Below, piece after piece: positions 44,135 to 55,038 of a stretch of 56,424 nt of DNA. The position numbers were made by a program, and so were the translations under genes. The DNA lies in the NCBI RefSeq assembly GCF_003244875.1, contig NZ_LXXZ01000093.1, positions 1-56,424 of the forward strand, given 5' to 3'. The notes under the pieces were generated by a model. It did no database searches and was not told the origin of the DNA. It saw only the letters and a program-made list of their open reading frames with translations. This DNA is from Stenotrophomonas sepilia (GTDB lineage Bacteria; Pseudomonadota; Gammaproteobacteria; Xanthomonadales; Xanthomonadaceae). Position 1 is the first letter of the stretch, and every line of letters begins with the position of its first letter.

Positions 44135-44563
44135 ATGAGCACTTTCACTGCCAAGAACGAGACCGTCCAGCGCGACTGGTACCTCGTCGACGCCGAGGGC
44201 AAGACCCTGGGCCGTCTCGCCACCGAGCTGGCCCGCCGTCTGCGTGGCAAGCACAAGCCGGTCTACACCCCGCACGTTGATACCGGCGACTACCTGGTCG
44301 TCATCAATGCAGAAAAGATTGCCGTCACCGGCAAGAAGCTGCAGGACAAGATGTATCACCGTTTCACCGGTTACATCGGCAACCTGAAGACCGAGTCCCT
44401 GGCCCAGGCGCTGGAGCGCCACCCGGAGCGCGTGATCGAGATCGCCGTCAAGGGCATGCTGCCGAAGGGCCCGCTGGGTCGCCAGATGTACCGCAAGCTC
44501 AAGGTCTACGCCGGCACTGAGCATCCGCACGCCGCACAGCAGCCGCAGGTTCTGGATATCTAA
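44135..44563 (+). CDS. rplM: 50S ribosomal protein L13
   Basis: Large-subunit ribosomal protein L13, an early assembly protein on 23S rRNA. The 142-residue protein is of standard length and starts [47 protein letters not shown] and [34 protein letters not shown] are highly conserved. It is followed by rpsI after 2 bp, the universal arrangement. Confidence 0.98.
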   Translation: MSTFTAKNETVQRDWYLVDAEGKTLGRLATELARRLRGKHKPVYTPHVDTGDYLVVINAEKIAVTGKKLQDKMYHRFTGYIGNLKTESLAQALERHPERVIEIAVKGMLPKGPLGRQMYRKLKVYAGTEHPHAAQQPQVLDI

Positions 44564-44565
44564 TC

Positions 44566-44958
44566 ATGGCTATCACTCAAAACTACGGCACTGGCCGCCG
44601 CAAGTCCTCCACCGCTCGCGTGTTCCTGCGCAAGGGTTCGGGCAACATCACCGTCAACGGTCGTCCGCTGGACGAGTTCTTTGGTCGTGAGACCGCGCGC
44701 ATGATCGTGCGCCAGCCGCTCGAGCTGACCAAGAACACCGAAAGCTTTGACATCCTGGTCACCGCCGCTGGCGGCGGCACCACCGGCCAGGCCGGTGCGA
44801 TCCGTCTGGGCATCGCCCGTGCTCTGGTCGAGTACGACGAAACCCTGAAGTCCGAGCTGCGCAAGGCTGGCTTCATGACCCGTGACGCCCGTGAAGTCGA
44901 GCGTAAGAAGGTTGGTCTGCACAAGGCCCGCCGCGCCACCCAGTTCTCCAAGCGCTGA
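44566..44958 (+). CDS. rpsI: 30S ribosomal protein S9
   Basis: Small-subunit protein S9, whose C-terminal tail reaches the P-site tRNA. The 130-residue protein begins [20 protein letters not shown] and ends [17 protein letters not shown]; the terminal Lys-Arg is the functional tail. [19 protein letters not shown] is typical. Co-transcribed with rplM and ended by the terminator at 45008. Confidence 0.98.
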   Translation: MAITQNYGTGRRKSSTARVFLRKGSGNITVNGRPLDEFFGRETARMIVRQPLELTKNTESFDILVTAAGGGTTGQAGAIRLGIARALVEYDETLKSELRKAGFMTRDAREVERKKVGLHKARRATQFSKR

Positions 44959-45007
44959 TCTACCGCGCCTGGTTGGGCTCCTTCAGGAGCCCGCTGGATG
45001 GGAAAGC

Positions 45008-45033
45008 AAAAGCCCGGCTTCGGCCGGGCTTTT
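45008..45033 (+). terminator. Terminator of rplM-rpsI
   Basis: AAAAGCCCGGC, TTC loop, GCCGGGCTTTT: symmetrical stem with A4 and T4 ends, about 50 bp after the rpsI stop. Confidence 0.85.
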
Positions 45034-45063
45034 GTCGTTTCGGGGGGGATGCATTTCCGGGTT

Positions 45064-45085
45064 GCCGGCCAGCGGCCGGCACTAC
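45064..45085. repeat. SMAG repeat
   Basis: GCCGGCCAGCGGCCGGCACTAC palindrome in the non-coding stretch 44959-45283, between rpsI and the tRNA genes. Confidence 0.85.
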
Positions 45086-45111
45086 CCATGGTTTCGCATC
45101 TCGGAAGGGGT

Positions 45112-45150
45112 GGGGTCAGAGCCCTTTCCTTGGGAAAAGGATCCGACCCC
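45112..45150. repeat. GGGGTC-type palindrome
   Basis: Arms GGGGTCAGAGCCCTTTCC and GGAAAAGGATCCGACCCC pair at 15 of 18 positions with a three-base loop (TTG). It differs from SMAG and resembles another dispersed palindrome family. Two small hairpins follow (CCCCCTTG...CAAGGGGG and CGCGCC...GGCGCG) before 45220. Confidence 0.6.
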
Positions 45151-45235
45151 GGGCCTCTCTCTGGAGAAGAGCCCCCTTGTTGTTCAAGGGGGGCGCGCCG
45201 ACAGGCGCGGGGATAAGGTGGAATGCGCGACCAAA

Positions 45236-45280
45236 TCAAAAGCAAAAGGCCAGATCTTTCGATCTGGCCTTTTGCTTTTA
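45236..45280 (-). terminator. Terminator of the tRNA-Met/tRNA-Gln transcript
   Basis: AAAAGCAAAAGGCCAGATC, TTTC loop, GATCTGGCCTTTTGCTTTT: a long stem with T-rich ends on both strands. It directly follows the two minus-strand tRNA genes. Confidence 0.85.
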
Positions 45281-45283
45281 ATT

Positions 45284-45358
45284 TGGCTGCCCCGGATGGA
45301 TTCGAACCACCGAATGCCTGAGTCAGAGTCAGGTGCCTTACCGCTTGGCGACGGGGCA
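45284..45358 (-). tRNA. tRNA-Gln (anticodon CUG)
   Basis: 75 nt with encoded CCA. Acceptor stem TGCCCCG / CGGGGCA, D-loop AAGCGGTAAGGC, anticodon loop CTCTGAC (CTG anticodon), and GGTTCGAATCC T-loop. It folds as a complete cloverleaf. Confidence 0.95.
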
Positions 45359-45413
45359 AAACGTGCAACTATTTTCTCACTTTTCACACTGAAAAACAAC
45401 TTGATTTTCAGCG

Positions 45414-45490
45414 TGGTGGCTATGGGTGGACTCGAACCACCGACCCCAGCATTATGAGTGCTGTGCTCTAACCGGCTGAGCTACATAGCC
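45414..45490 (-). tRNA. tRNA-Met (anticodon CAU, elongator type)
   Basis: 77 nt with encoded CCA. Acceptor stem GGCTATG / CATAGCC (paired start, unlike initiator tRNA), D-arm GCTCAGCCGGTTAGAGC, anticodon loop CTCATAA, T-loop GGTTCGAGTCC. The elongator form is the simplest reading. A CAT tRNA could also be the lysidine-modified Ile2 type. Confidence 0.92.
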
Positions 45491-45611
45491 TTGGTGAGCC
45501 CGCTATTCTGCGGATGTGTATCGGCCCTGTCAACACTTTTGTGCCGCGCTTGTGGGCCGACAGAGGGCATGGGATAGTCCCGACCAGTAGATTTTCTTAG
45601 GAGTCCGCATC

Positions 45612-46235
45612 GTGATCGATCCGGACGGCTATCGACCGAACGTCGGCATCGTGCTGATGCGGCAGGACGGCCAGGTGTTCTGGGCACGACGCGTGCGCCG
45701 GGACGGCTGGCAGTTCCCGCAGGGTGGCATGAACACCGACGAGACGCCTGTCGAGGCCATGTATCGTGAACTGCAGGAAGAGACCGGCCTGCTGCCTGAG
45801 CACGTGGAAGTGCTCGGGGCGACGCCCGGCTGGCTGCGCTACAAGCTGCCGGCACGGGCCATCCGCCGCAATGAGCGGCAGGTCTGCATCGGGCAGAAGC
45901 AGGTCTGGTTCCTGCTGCGCCTGACCGGCGATGAATCGCATGTGCAGCTGGACCATACCGACTCGCCCGAGTTCGACCACTGGCGGTGGGTGGACTTCTG
46001 GTACCCGGTGGAGCACGTGGTGATGTTCAAGCGTGGCGTCTATGCGCGCGCGCTGCGACACCTGGCGCCGTTGGCGCGTGGGGTGGCCGGGCAGGGCGTC
46101 AGCGCCATGCCCAAGAGTGCCGCCGAGGCCTGGATGCCGGGCCACGCAGCCGGCCACGACAGGCCCCGGAAGCGCACGCCCAAGCGCGGCGGCTACTGGC
46201 CGCGCAAGGCCAAGGGGGAGTCCGGGGCGGTTTGA
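45612..46235 (+). CDS. rppH: RNA pyrophosphohydrolase (Nudix)
   Basis: Removes pyrophosphate from the 5' end of mRNA, triggering decay. The 207-residue protein has the RppH N-terminus [26 protein letters not shown], the Nudix box [23 protein letters not shown], and [14 protein letters not shown]. The basic extension after residue ~165 ([17 protein letters not shown]) exceeds the E. coli protein and may bind RNA. The start is a GTG at 45612, after AGGAG. Confidence 0.92.
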   Translation: MIDPDGYRPNVGIVLMRQDGQVFWARRVRRDGWQFPQGGMNTDETPVEAMYRELQEETGLLPEHVEVLGATPGWLRYKLPARAIRRNERQVCIGQKQVWFLLRLTGDESHVQLDHTDSPEFDHWRWVDFWYPVEHVVMFKRGVYARALRHLAPLARGVAGQGVSAMPKSAAEAWMPGHAAGHDRPRKRTPKRGGYWPRKAKGESGAV

Positions 46236-46346
46236 ATGGGAGGCCACGCAGGCTGTGGGCCGATTCGTCACAACGCGTCCCCCGCCGGCTGTTTCCAGCA
46301 GGACCTGGCTGCCCGCCGGGCCGGTCAATCCGACTCTGAACGGTAT

Positions 46347-46397
46347 CGAGAATGGTTCAGGTCTCTGATTGACAACCATTCTCGTTTCCATTGGAAT
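46347..46397 (+). promoter_or_regulatory. bfd promoter with overlapping Fur-like inverted repeat
   Basis: TTGACA (46369-46374), 17-bp spacer, TGGAAT (46392-46397). An 11-bp inverted repeat CGAGAATGGTT (46347-46357) / AACCATTCTCG (46374-46384) overlaps the -35 and spacer. GAGAATGGTTGTCAATC on the minus strand resembles a Fur box (about 11 of 19 matches). Iron repression of bfd is typical. Confidence 0.55.
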
Positions 46398-46439
46398 ACG
46401 CAACAGGCCGCTTCTGGCCTGTCAGCCCGGTTCCCGCCT

Positions 46440-46649
46440 GTGTACGTCTGCATCTGCAACGGAGTCACCGACCACCAGATCCGCGAAGCCGCCAGCCATG
46501 GCGTCAGCACGGTGGCCGAACTGACCATGCGTACCGGTTGCGGTGCCACCTGCGGTTCGTGCCTGGACATGGCCGGCGACCTGCTGGCCAAGGCACGCGC
46601 GACGCACGATCTGCCGCTGCCGGTATTGGGCCTGGCCCAGGTTGCCTGA
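46440..46649 (+). CDS. bfd: Bacterioferritin-associated ferredoxin
   Basis: A 69-residue [2Fe-2S] protein that delivers electrons to bacterioferritin so that stored iron can be released. The cluster Cys are at 4, 6, 38 and 41 (YVCICNG and ATCGSC), exactly the E. coli Bfd spacing; an extra Cys34 is present. The start is a GTG at 46440. It lies 142 bp upstream of bfr, behind a Fur-like promoter. Confidence 0.92.
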   Translation: MYVCICNGVTDHQIREAASHGVSTVAELTMRTGCGATCGSCLDMAGDLLAKARATHDLPLPVLGLAQVA

Positions 46650-46791
46650 TCGTTTCCTCGCGGCCTGTTGACGCCGCGCTTTCGCGTCCTTCACCTGCAA
46701 CCGCGCAGGCCAATGCGCACGATTCGCGTTCCTTCACCACCGCACGCAAGGCGTTACAGTGCCTGCGTTTTCAGCGTGCAGGAGCATCCCC

Positions 46792-47262
46792 ATGAAGGGC
46801 GACACCAAGGTCATCGAATTCCTCAACAAGGTCCTCTACAACGAGCTGACCGCGATCAACCAGTACTTCCTGCACGCCAAGATGCTGAAGAACTGGGGCA
46901 TCAAGGAACTGGCCGAACACGAGTACAAGGAATCGATCGACGAGATGAAGCATGCCGACATGCTCGCCGACCGCATCCTGTTCCTCGAAGGCCTGCCGAA
47001 CTTCCAGGCGCTGGGCAAGCTGCGCATCGGCGAGAACCCCACCGAAATCCTGCAGTGCGACCTGTCGCTGGAACGCGATGGCGTGGTCACCCTGCGCGAG
47101 GCGGTGGCCTATTCCGATTCGGTTGGCGACTATGTCAGCCGCCAGCTGTTCGTGAAGATCCTCGACTCGGAGGAAGAACACATCGACTGGCTGGAAACCC
47201 AGCTCGACCTGATCGAGCGTATCGGCGAGCCGAAGTACCTGCTGAGCAAGCTGGAAGAGTGA
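46792..47262 (+). CDS. bfr: Bacterioferritin
   Basis: Haem-binding 24-mer iron-storage protein with a di-iron ferroxidase centre. The 156-residue protein shows [24 protein letters not shown] (ferroxidase Glu), [24 protein letters not shown] (Met for inter-subunit haem, ExxH) and [21 protein letters not shown] (second ExxH). Start ATG at 46792, after GGAGC. It works with bfd upstream; iron storage and release are both encoded here. Confidence 0.95.
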   Translation: MKGDTKVIEFLNKVLYNELTAINQYFLHAKMLKNWGIKELAEHEYKESIDEMKHADMLADRILFLEGLPNFQALGKLRIGENPTEILQCDLSLERDGVVTLREAVAYSDSVGDYVSRQLFVKILDSEEEHIDWLETQLDLIERIGEPKYLLSKLEE

Positions 47263-47263
47263 A

Positions 47264-49498
<2,235 letters not shown>

Positions 49499-49499
49499 G

Positions 49500-51389
49500 T
49501 CAGAGCACCGCGTTGTGGAAGTCGAAGTTCAGGTCGCTGCCGGCCGACTGCACCATGTTGCCCTGGATGTAGTCGACGCCGCCGACCCACATCGCCGCCG
49601 CAGCCTGCGGATCCTCGATCTGCTGGCCGATGATCTGCAGCCCGGCGGCATGGGCCTGATCGATCGCCTTGCGCAGCTCCTCGCGCGTGGCCGGATTGGC
49701 GTGGCTGCTGGAAAAGCGCGCAGCCATGCGCACGAACGACAGCGGCAGCTGGTTCAGCAGGGCATCGGCCTCGCCGCTGGGTTCGAACTGGCTCAGGCAG
49801 AAGCGCACCCCGGCACTGGCCATGCGCTGGCAGAACTGCTGCAGCGGCACGGTGTGGATCAGTGCGTCCGGCAGGCGCACGTCGATCACCAGTGCACTGC
49901 CCGGCAGGTCGCGCTGCTGCAGTGATTCCAGCAGCCAGTCGGCGAAGGCGTCGCGCTGCAGGGTGCGCAGCGACTGCGAGACGAACAGGTTCAGTGGCTG
50001 CGTCGCGTGGCGGTACAGGTCCAGCAGCCCCAGCGCGTGATCCATCACCTGCTGGTCGAGATCGGCGATGCGGCCTGCGGCTTCCGCGGCCGGGATCACC
50101 TGCCCGGCCGCCAGCACGGTGCCGTCGGCCTGGCGAAGGCGCAACAGCAACTGGTACTGCGCGGTGTTGCCGCCGGCAACAGCGACGATCGGCTGATAGG
50201 CCAGTTCCAGCTGTCCTTCCAGCAGCGCCAGGTGTTCCTGTTCGGTGACTGCCTGGCGGTGCACATGGCCGGCCACCCCGGCGCTGAGCAGGCGCGCCTG
50301 CAGGGTGGTGCGCTCGACGGCTTCCAACGCACTGTTGGCATCGTCGAAGCCCGGTGACAGCGGTGCGTAGCCAACGACGCCGCGCAGGTGCACGGATTCG
50401 TCGTCGCGGATCACGAAGGCACGTGCCGACAGCTGCTCGCGCAGGCTGGCAGCGATGCTGTCAAGGGCGTCCTCGTCGGCGCTGCGGGCCAGCAGCAGGA
50501 AGCTGTTGTCGTTCAGGCGTGCCAGCAGGTGCGGATGGCCGGCTTCGGCCAGGCGCTGCCCGGCCTGCACCATCAGCCGTTCAAACGCGGCATAGCCATA
50601 GCGTTCGCGCAGGCCCAGCGCGCTGGCCACTTCGATGAAGAACACGCCGCCCTGATCGCGGTGGGCGAGTGCGGTGTTGAGCTGCTGCAGCACGTGGTGG
50701 CGCGTCGGCAGGCCGGTTTCCGGATTGCTGGTGGCCGGTGCGCCGGTGGCGCCGGGCAGGGTCGCGGCCTGGGCTCGTGCGCGGCGGATGCGGTTGGCCA
50801 CCGCTGCGATCAGGTGGCGGGGCCGGATCGGCTTGCTCAGGTAGTCGTCCGCGCCGCTGTCGAGAACTTCGAACTGGCGCTCCGGATCCGGATCACCGCT
50901 GAGGAACACGATCGGAAGCAGCTGCAGGCCGGGCTGCTGGCGGATCAGCGCGGTCAGGCGCATGCCGTCCAGGCCGGGCAGATGAAGATCCATCAGGATC
51001 AGGTCGGGGCGGTGCTCCTTGATGGCCTGCAGCGCGGCATCGGCATCGTTGTGGACGATCGCCTGCATGCCGGCGCCGTGCAGCACGCTCTGCGCGAACA
51101 GGGCCTGCGCGCGATCGTCTTCAACGATCAGCACGCGGTAGGGCGAGTCCAATGGCGACGGGGCCAGATCGTTGTTGCCGGCGTCGGCCAGTGCGACCGG
51201 GCCGGGCAGCGGCGGCGGCGCGCTGTTGGCCGGCGTGGACGCATCGGCCGCGACAGGGGATGGGGTCGCCGCCATCCGTGGGTCCACGGCCGGAGGTGCC
51301 GTCTCGGGGGCCCAGCGTTGCCAATGGTCGGCCGGAGGGGTTTCAGCGCGTCCCGGGCGGGCGCCCGCGGGGGATTCGTTTGCGGCCAT
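49500..51389 (-). CDS. Response regulator with degenerate GGDEF and EAL domains (FimX-like)
   Basis: A 629-residue cytoplasmic protein. After a Pro/Ala-rich start, REC (about 83-205) has Asp134 (DLILMDLHLPGLDG). The GGDEF-like domain has NDNSF in place of GGDEF, so it should not make cyclic di-GMP. In the EAL-like domain, the EAL position reads LLL in AYQPIVAVAGGN...QLLLRLR, so hydrolysis is unlikely. FimX of Pseudomonas and Xanthomonas has this combination and acts as a cyclic-di-GMP receptor for type IV pili. Start ATG at 51389, with AGGAGC. It is upstream of the hybrid kinase. Confidence 0.85.
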   Translation of the reverse strand: MAANESPAGARPGRAETPPADHWQRWAPETAPPAVDPRMAATPSPVAADASTPANSAPPPLPGPVALADAGNNDLAPSPLDSPYRVLIVEDDRAQALFAQSVLHGAGMQAIVHNDADAALQAIKEHRPDLILMDLHLPGLDGMRLTALIRQQPGLQLLPIVFLSGDPDPERQFEVLDSGADDYLSKPIRPRHLIAAVANRIRRARAQAATLPGATGAPATSNPETGLPTRHHVLQQLNTALAHRDQGGVFFIEVASALGLRERYGYAAFERLMVQAGQRLAEAGHPHLLARLNDNSFLLLARSADEDALDSIAASLREQLSARAFVIRDDESVHLRGVVGYAPLSPGFDDANSALEAVERTTLQARLLSAGVAGHVHRQAVTEQEHLALLEGQLELAYQPIVAVAGGNTAQYQLLLRLRQADGTVLAAGQVIPAAEAAGRIADLDQQVMDHALGLLDLYRHATQPLNLFVSQSLRTLQRDAFADWLLESLQQRDLPGSALVIDVRLPDALIHTVPLQQFCQRMASAGVRFCLSQFEPSGEADALLNQLPLSFVRMAARFSSSHANPATREELRKAIDQAHAAGLQIIGQQIEDPQAAAAMWVGGVDYIQGNMVQSAGSDLNFDFHNAVL

Positions 51390-51433
51390 CGGTGCTCCTG
51401 GTGTTCGCGTCCATTATGCGACAAGCCCGGCGC

Positions 51434-52051
51434 TCAGCCGGTACCGGTGTGCCCTGGCGGTGCTGCCGATGCACCGCGCGCCAGCCAGCGCACGCCCTTC
51501 CACAGGGCGCGCCAGACCAGCCACACCAGCAGCGCACCGGCCAGGCTGCAGGCCAGCACCACGATCAGCGCGATCCACGGGTGTGCCAGGGCGAGGGCCA
51601 GGCCACCGATCACGACGGTGTCTTCGGCCGCAGAGGCGACCCAGTTGCTGGCCGGTTCCGGCGAGGTGTTGAGCAGGGCGCGGGTACCGGCCTTCAGGCC
51701 ATGGCTGGCCAAGGCGACGCCGGCACCGGCGGCGAGCGCACCGGTGCCCAGCTGGCCATCCGGCGACAGCGTGGCCGCCGCAAGGAATGCGCCGGCGGGT
51801 ACGCGCGCGAGCGTCTGCACCAGGTCCCACACCGAATCCACGCCAGGGATCTTGTCGGCGAAGAACTCGGCCACCGCCAGCGCCGCCGAGGTGCCCAGCA
51901 CCCACCAGGATTCGGTGGCCTGCAGGGCGGGGGGCAGATCGACCCAGCCAAGCAGCCCGGCCAGGCCGACACCGAACACGGTGAGGTAGACGCGGATACC
52001 GGCCAGCCAGGCCAGCAGGATGCCGATCACGAACAGGTGGGCTTCGGTCAT
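51434..52051 (-). CDS. DUF4126 membrane protein
   Basis: A 205-residue polytopic membrane protein of the DUF4126 family, of unknown function. It starts TEAHLFVIGILLAWLAGIRVYLTVFGVGLAGLLGW and contains FFADKIPGVDSVWDLVQTLARVPAGAFLAAATL, the most family-like part. About five hydrophobic segments are visible. Start ATG at 52051. It is divergent from the coiled-coil protein at 52231; nothing in context suggests a role. Confidence 0.8.
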   Translation of the reverse strand: MTEAHLFVIGILLAWLAGIRVYLTVFGVGLAGLLGWVDLPPALQATESWWVLGTSAALAVAEFFADKIPGVDSVWDLVQTLARVPAGAFLAAATLSPDGQLGTGALAAGAGVALASHGLKAGTRALLNTSPEPASNWVASAAEDTVVIGGLALALAHPWIALIVVLACSLAGALLVWLVWRALWKGVRWLARGASAAPPGHTGTG

Positions 52052-52230
52052 GGCGATGCTCCGGCGACGGAACTGTGCAGGGGGCCACACTATCGACGAT
52101 GGCGTGCCTGAACGCCACCGACCGTGGCCGGCCACTGCGCAGGAAACCCACCCGTCCTGTCATACACTAGCCCGTCGTTTGCCACAGGGGCCGTACCGGT
52201 GTCGCCCTTGCGATACCCCGGAAACCACCC

Positions 52231-52974
52231 ATGACCAACCGTCCTCCCATGCGCGTGCAGGTCCGCCTGCCCGGCGCGCCGCAACCGCCTGCCGACCGTC
52301 GTCGCCTGCTGGTGATCGGCGGCATCTGGCTGCTCAGCCTGGTGCTGGCGGTGCTTGGCGGCTGCTGGATGGCCACCCCGCGCGATGCCCAGGGCCAGCG
52401 CCTGCAGGCCGCCGAGAAGCGTGCCGAGGCGCTGCAGGCGCAGCTGACCGAGCTGCGCCAGAAGCAGGCCACGCTGGAAGCCTCCGACCGCATCAGCCGT
52501 GCCGCCAATACCGAGGTGCAGTCCTCGTTGGCCGAGCGCGATGAGGAAATCGCCGGGCTGCGCGCCGATGTTGCCTTCTATGAGCGGCTGGTCGGCTCGA
52601 CCAGCCAGCGCAAGGGCCTGAACACCCATTCGATCGAGTTCAGCCCGGAAGCGGCCGGCACCTGGCAGTACACCGCCGTGCTGACCCAGAACCTCAACCG
52701 CGGGGCCATCAGCCAGGGGCAGATGCGCTTCACCGTGGAAGGCGTGAAGAACGGCAAGCTGGCCACGATCAGCTGGGATGATCTGCACCAGCGCAGCAAG
52801 GTGCCGGGACAGGACTACTCGTTCCGGTACTTCCAGCAGCTCACCGGCAGCGTGATGCTGCCGGCTGACTTCACCCCGCAACGCGTGCGGGTGACATTGG
52901 GGAGTGGTACGGGGGGTACCACCCAGGTATTCGACTGGAAACAGGCCGGTGCGCCGGCCAGCAAAGGGGAGTAG
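52231..52974 (+). CDS. Membrane-anchored coiled-coil protein (DUF6776-like)
   Basis: A 247-residue single-pass protein. One membrane helix lies at about 27-46 (LLVIGGIWLLSLVLAVLGGCW). A coiled coil covers 55-110 (RLQAAEKRAEALQAQLTELRQKQATLE). A C-terminal beta-rich domain starts near 120 (AFYERLVGSTSQRKGLNTHSIEFSP...WQYTAVLTQNLNRG). This arrangement matches the family I know as DUF6776, with no known function. The bactofilin gene follows 4 bp later, so they form an operon; this protein may link bactofilin polymers to the membrane, which is inference. Confidence 0.75.
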   Translation: MTNRPPMRVQVRLPGAPQPPADRRRLLVIGGIWLLSLVLAVLGGCWMATPRDAQGQRLQAAEKRAEALQAQLTELRQKQATLEASDRISRAANTEVQSSLAERDEEIAGLRADVAFYERLVGSTSQRKGLNTHSIEFSPEAAGTWQYTAVLTQNLNRGAISQGQMRFTVEGVKNGKLATISWDDLHQRSKVPGQDYSFRYFQQLTGSVMLPADFTPQRVRVTLGSGTGGTTQVFDWKQAGAPASKGE

Positions 52975-52978
52975 GCAG

Positions 52979-53443
52979 ATGTTCGGAAGCAGCAAATCCA
53001 ACCGTGAAGGCCAGCTGGTGGTGGATGCCCTGATCGGCAACCAGGTGGTGATCCGCGGTGATGTGGAATTCAGTGGGGGCCTGTATGTGGAAGGCCGCAT
53101 CCACGGCAAGGTGATCGCCGCCGAAGGCGCCAGTGGTGCGACCCTGACGGTTGCCGAGCACGGCGTGATCGAAGGTGAGATCCGGGCCCAGGTGGTGGTC
53201 ATCAGTGGCCGCCTGGACGGCGATGTACACGCTACCGAGAAGGTCGAGTTGACCCCGAGCGCACGGGTCAATGGCAACGTCCATTACCAGGTGGTGGAGA
53301 TGAACGCGGGCGCGCAGCTGAACGGCCGCCTGATCCATGCCAGCGCCCCGATGGCAGCCTTGCCGGCGCCGGAAGGCGAAGACGCCCATGATGGCAAGGG
53401 CGATACCGCCGCGCGTCGCAAGCTGGCCGAGGCGATGGCTTGA
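52979..53443 (+). CDS. Bactofilin (polymer-forming cytoskeletal protein)
   Basis: A 154-residue bactofilin. The beta-helical domain (about 15-120) shows repeating [68 protein letters not shown] and [15 protein letters not shown] units, which polymerise without nucleotides. The short N-terminus and the charged tail are typical. The start ATG at 52979 has GGAG upstream. It lies between the coiled-coil protein and erpA, the former probably its partner. Confidence 0.9.
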   Translation: MFGSSKSNREGQLVVDALIGNQVVIRGDVEFSGGLYVEGRIHGKVIAAEGASGATLTVAEHGVIEGEIRAQVVVISGRLDGDVHATEKVELTPSARVNGNVHYQVVEMNAGAQLNGRLIHASAPMAALPAPEGEDAHDGKGDTAARRKLAEAMA

Positions 53444-53474
53444 AAGCCGTCGTCGGCACCCCCATGCTCGCAGC

Positions 53475-53867
53475 ATGAGCACGCTAGTCTCCCTGCCCGG
53501 CGCCACCCCGGTTGCCGCGCCCGATTACCAATCGCTGGAGCGCCCGCTGAACTTCACCGAGTCGGCGGCCGCCAAGGTCAAATCCCTGATCCAGGAAGAG
53601 GGCAACCCCGACCTGGCCCTGCGTGTGTACATCGAGGGAGGCGGCTGTTCGGGCTTCCAGTACGGGTTCGAGTTCGACGAGAACCGTGCCGAGGATGACC
53701 TGGCGGTACAGACCAGCGGGGTGACCCTGCTGGTCGATCCGCTGAGCCTGCAGTACCTGATGGGCGCGGAGGTGGATTACACCGAGAGCCTGACGGGTGC
53801 CCAGTTCGTGATCCGCAACCCGAACGCAAAGACCACCTGCGGCTGCGGCAGCAGTTTCAGCATGTAA
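53475..53867 (+). CDS. erpA: Iron-sulfur cluster insertion protein ErpA
   Basis: A-type carrier that passes iron-sulfur clusters to target proteins. The 130-residue protein has the three ligating Cys: Cys58 in [14 protein letters not shown] and Cys122, Cys124 in [11 protein letters not shown] at the C-terminus. The core reads [28 protein letters not shown]. IscA is the alternative, but a stand-alone gene away from isc genes fits ErpA. It is 31 bp after the bactofilin gene on the same strand. Confidence 0.9.
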   Translation: MSTLVSLPGATPVAAPDYQSLERPLNFTESAAAKVKSLIQEEGNPDLALRVYIEGGGCSGFQYGFEFDENRAEDDLAVQTSGVTLLVDPLSLQYLMGAEVDYTESLTGAQFVIRNPNAKTTCGCGSSFSM

Positions 53868-53986
53868 GCAGGGCGCGGGGCCTGTTTCCCGCGCGACAAG
53901 GTGTGTGGAGCAAGCTCCACACCCACAGACGGTTTCCGCAAAGCCTGCGGCTTGCCACCTGCATCGATTGGCGGCACGCTTGGCGG

Positions 53987-54892
53987 ATGCCCAATACTCC
54001 TTCGCCGCTTTCCGGTTTTGCCTTCGTTGGCGAACCGTTGGAGCGCGCCGATGCCCTGCGCGAAGATGCCGATGCACTGGCGCGCCTGTGGCCGGGCGCG
54101 CGCATCCTTGTCCTCGATCACGATGGCAGCGCCTTCACCGGCGATGACGACCAGCCGCTGGCGCTGACCGGCGCCGACGTCGGCGGTGGCCCGGGCGCCG
54201 CAGTTTTCCTGGGGCTTCGCGGTGATCAGGCATGGTTCTCGGTCGAAGCCACCCATGTCACCGTGAGCGCGCCACGCCGACTCGATCTGCGCCAGGCTGC
54301 ATTGTTGTGGCCGATGGCCGATGCCACCGCTTTCAGCTATGCCCGTGGCATGTCCTACTGGCACTCGCGCACCCGCTTCTGCGGCGTATGCGGCGGCGCG
54401 GTGGCGTTTGCCCGTGGCGGCTTCGTCGGCCGTTGCGCGCAGTGTTCCACCGAACACTATCCGCGCGTCGATCCGGCGGTGATCGTCGCCGTGGAAAACC
54501 AGGGCCGGCTGCTGCTGGGCCGACAGTCGAACTGGGCCCCGCGCCGTTACTCGGTGCTGGCCGGCTTCGTCGAACCTGGCGAGACCTTCGAGCAGACCGT
54601 GGTGCGCGAAGTCCATGAGGAGAGCAAGGTGCGGGTGACCGCCTGCCAGTACCTCGGTTCGCAGCCGTGGCCGTTCCCCGGCGCGCTGATGGTCGGCTTC
54701 CGTGCACAGGCGCATGACGACCTGCCGACCGTGGATGGCGAGCTGGAAGACGCGCGCTGGTTCAGTGCCGACGAGGTCGGCGCCGCGTTGGCGCGCGATG
54801 TGGAGGACGACGGCCAGGGCATCCGCCTGTCGCCACCGATCTCGATTTCGCGGAGCCTGATCGAACACTGGTACCGCCAGCAGCGAGGCTGA
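53987..54892 (+). CDS. nudC: NAD(H) pyrophosphatase / RNA deNADding hydrolase
   Basis: Nudix hydrolase splitting NADH and removing NAD caps from RNA. The 301-residue protein has the zinc site of four Cys (132, 135, 150, 153) in FCGVCGG and RCAQCSTEHYPR. The Nudix box is GFVEPGETFEQTVVREVHEES. The NADH motif reads SQPWPFPGALM; the canonical form has Ser where this has Ala. Start ATG at 53987. With rppH, the window encodes two 5'-end RNA processing Nudix enzymes. Confidence 0.93.
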   Translation: MPNTPSPLSGFAFVGEPLERADALREDADALARLWPGARILVLDHDGSAFTGDDDQPLALTGADVGGGPGAAVFLGLRGDQAWFSVEATHVTVSAPRRLDLRQAALLWPMADATAFSYARGMSYWHSRTRFCGVCGGAVAFARGGFVGRCAQCSTEHYPRVDPAVIVAVENQGRLLLGRQSNWAPRRYSVLAGFVEPGETFEQTVVREVHEESKVRVTACQYLGSQPWPFPGALMVGFRAQAHDDLPTVDGELEDARWFSADEVGAALARDVEDDGQGIRLSPPISISRSLIEHWYRQQRG

Positions 54893-55038
54893 GTCGGCGT
54901 TTCGGCCGGGCTGGTCGTGGCAGCTGTATTGCCGCCACCTGAACACGGCCCGGGTTACAGTCCGGTTCACCCGCGAGGGCACCGCTGCGACAGGTAAGGT
55001 AGCGGCGCCGAGCGTTCTGTTTCGTAGGGAGACCTGCC

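Noticed and set aside
45284..45490. tRNA genes as an integration site of a genomic island
   Set aside because: No integrase and no direct repeat of the tRNA 3' end is visible nearby; flanks are ordinary core genes.
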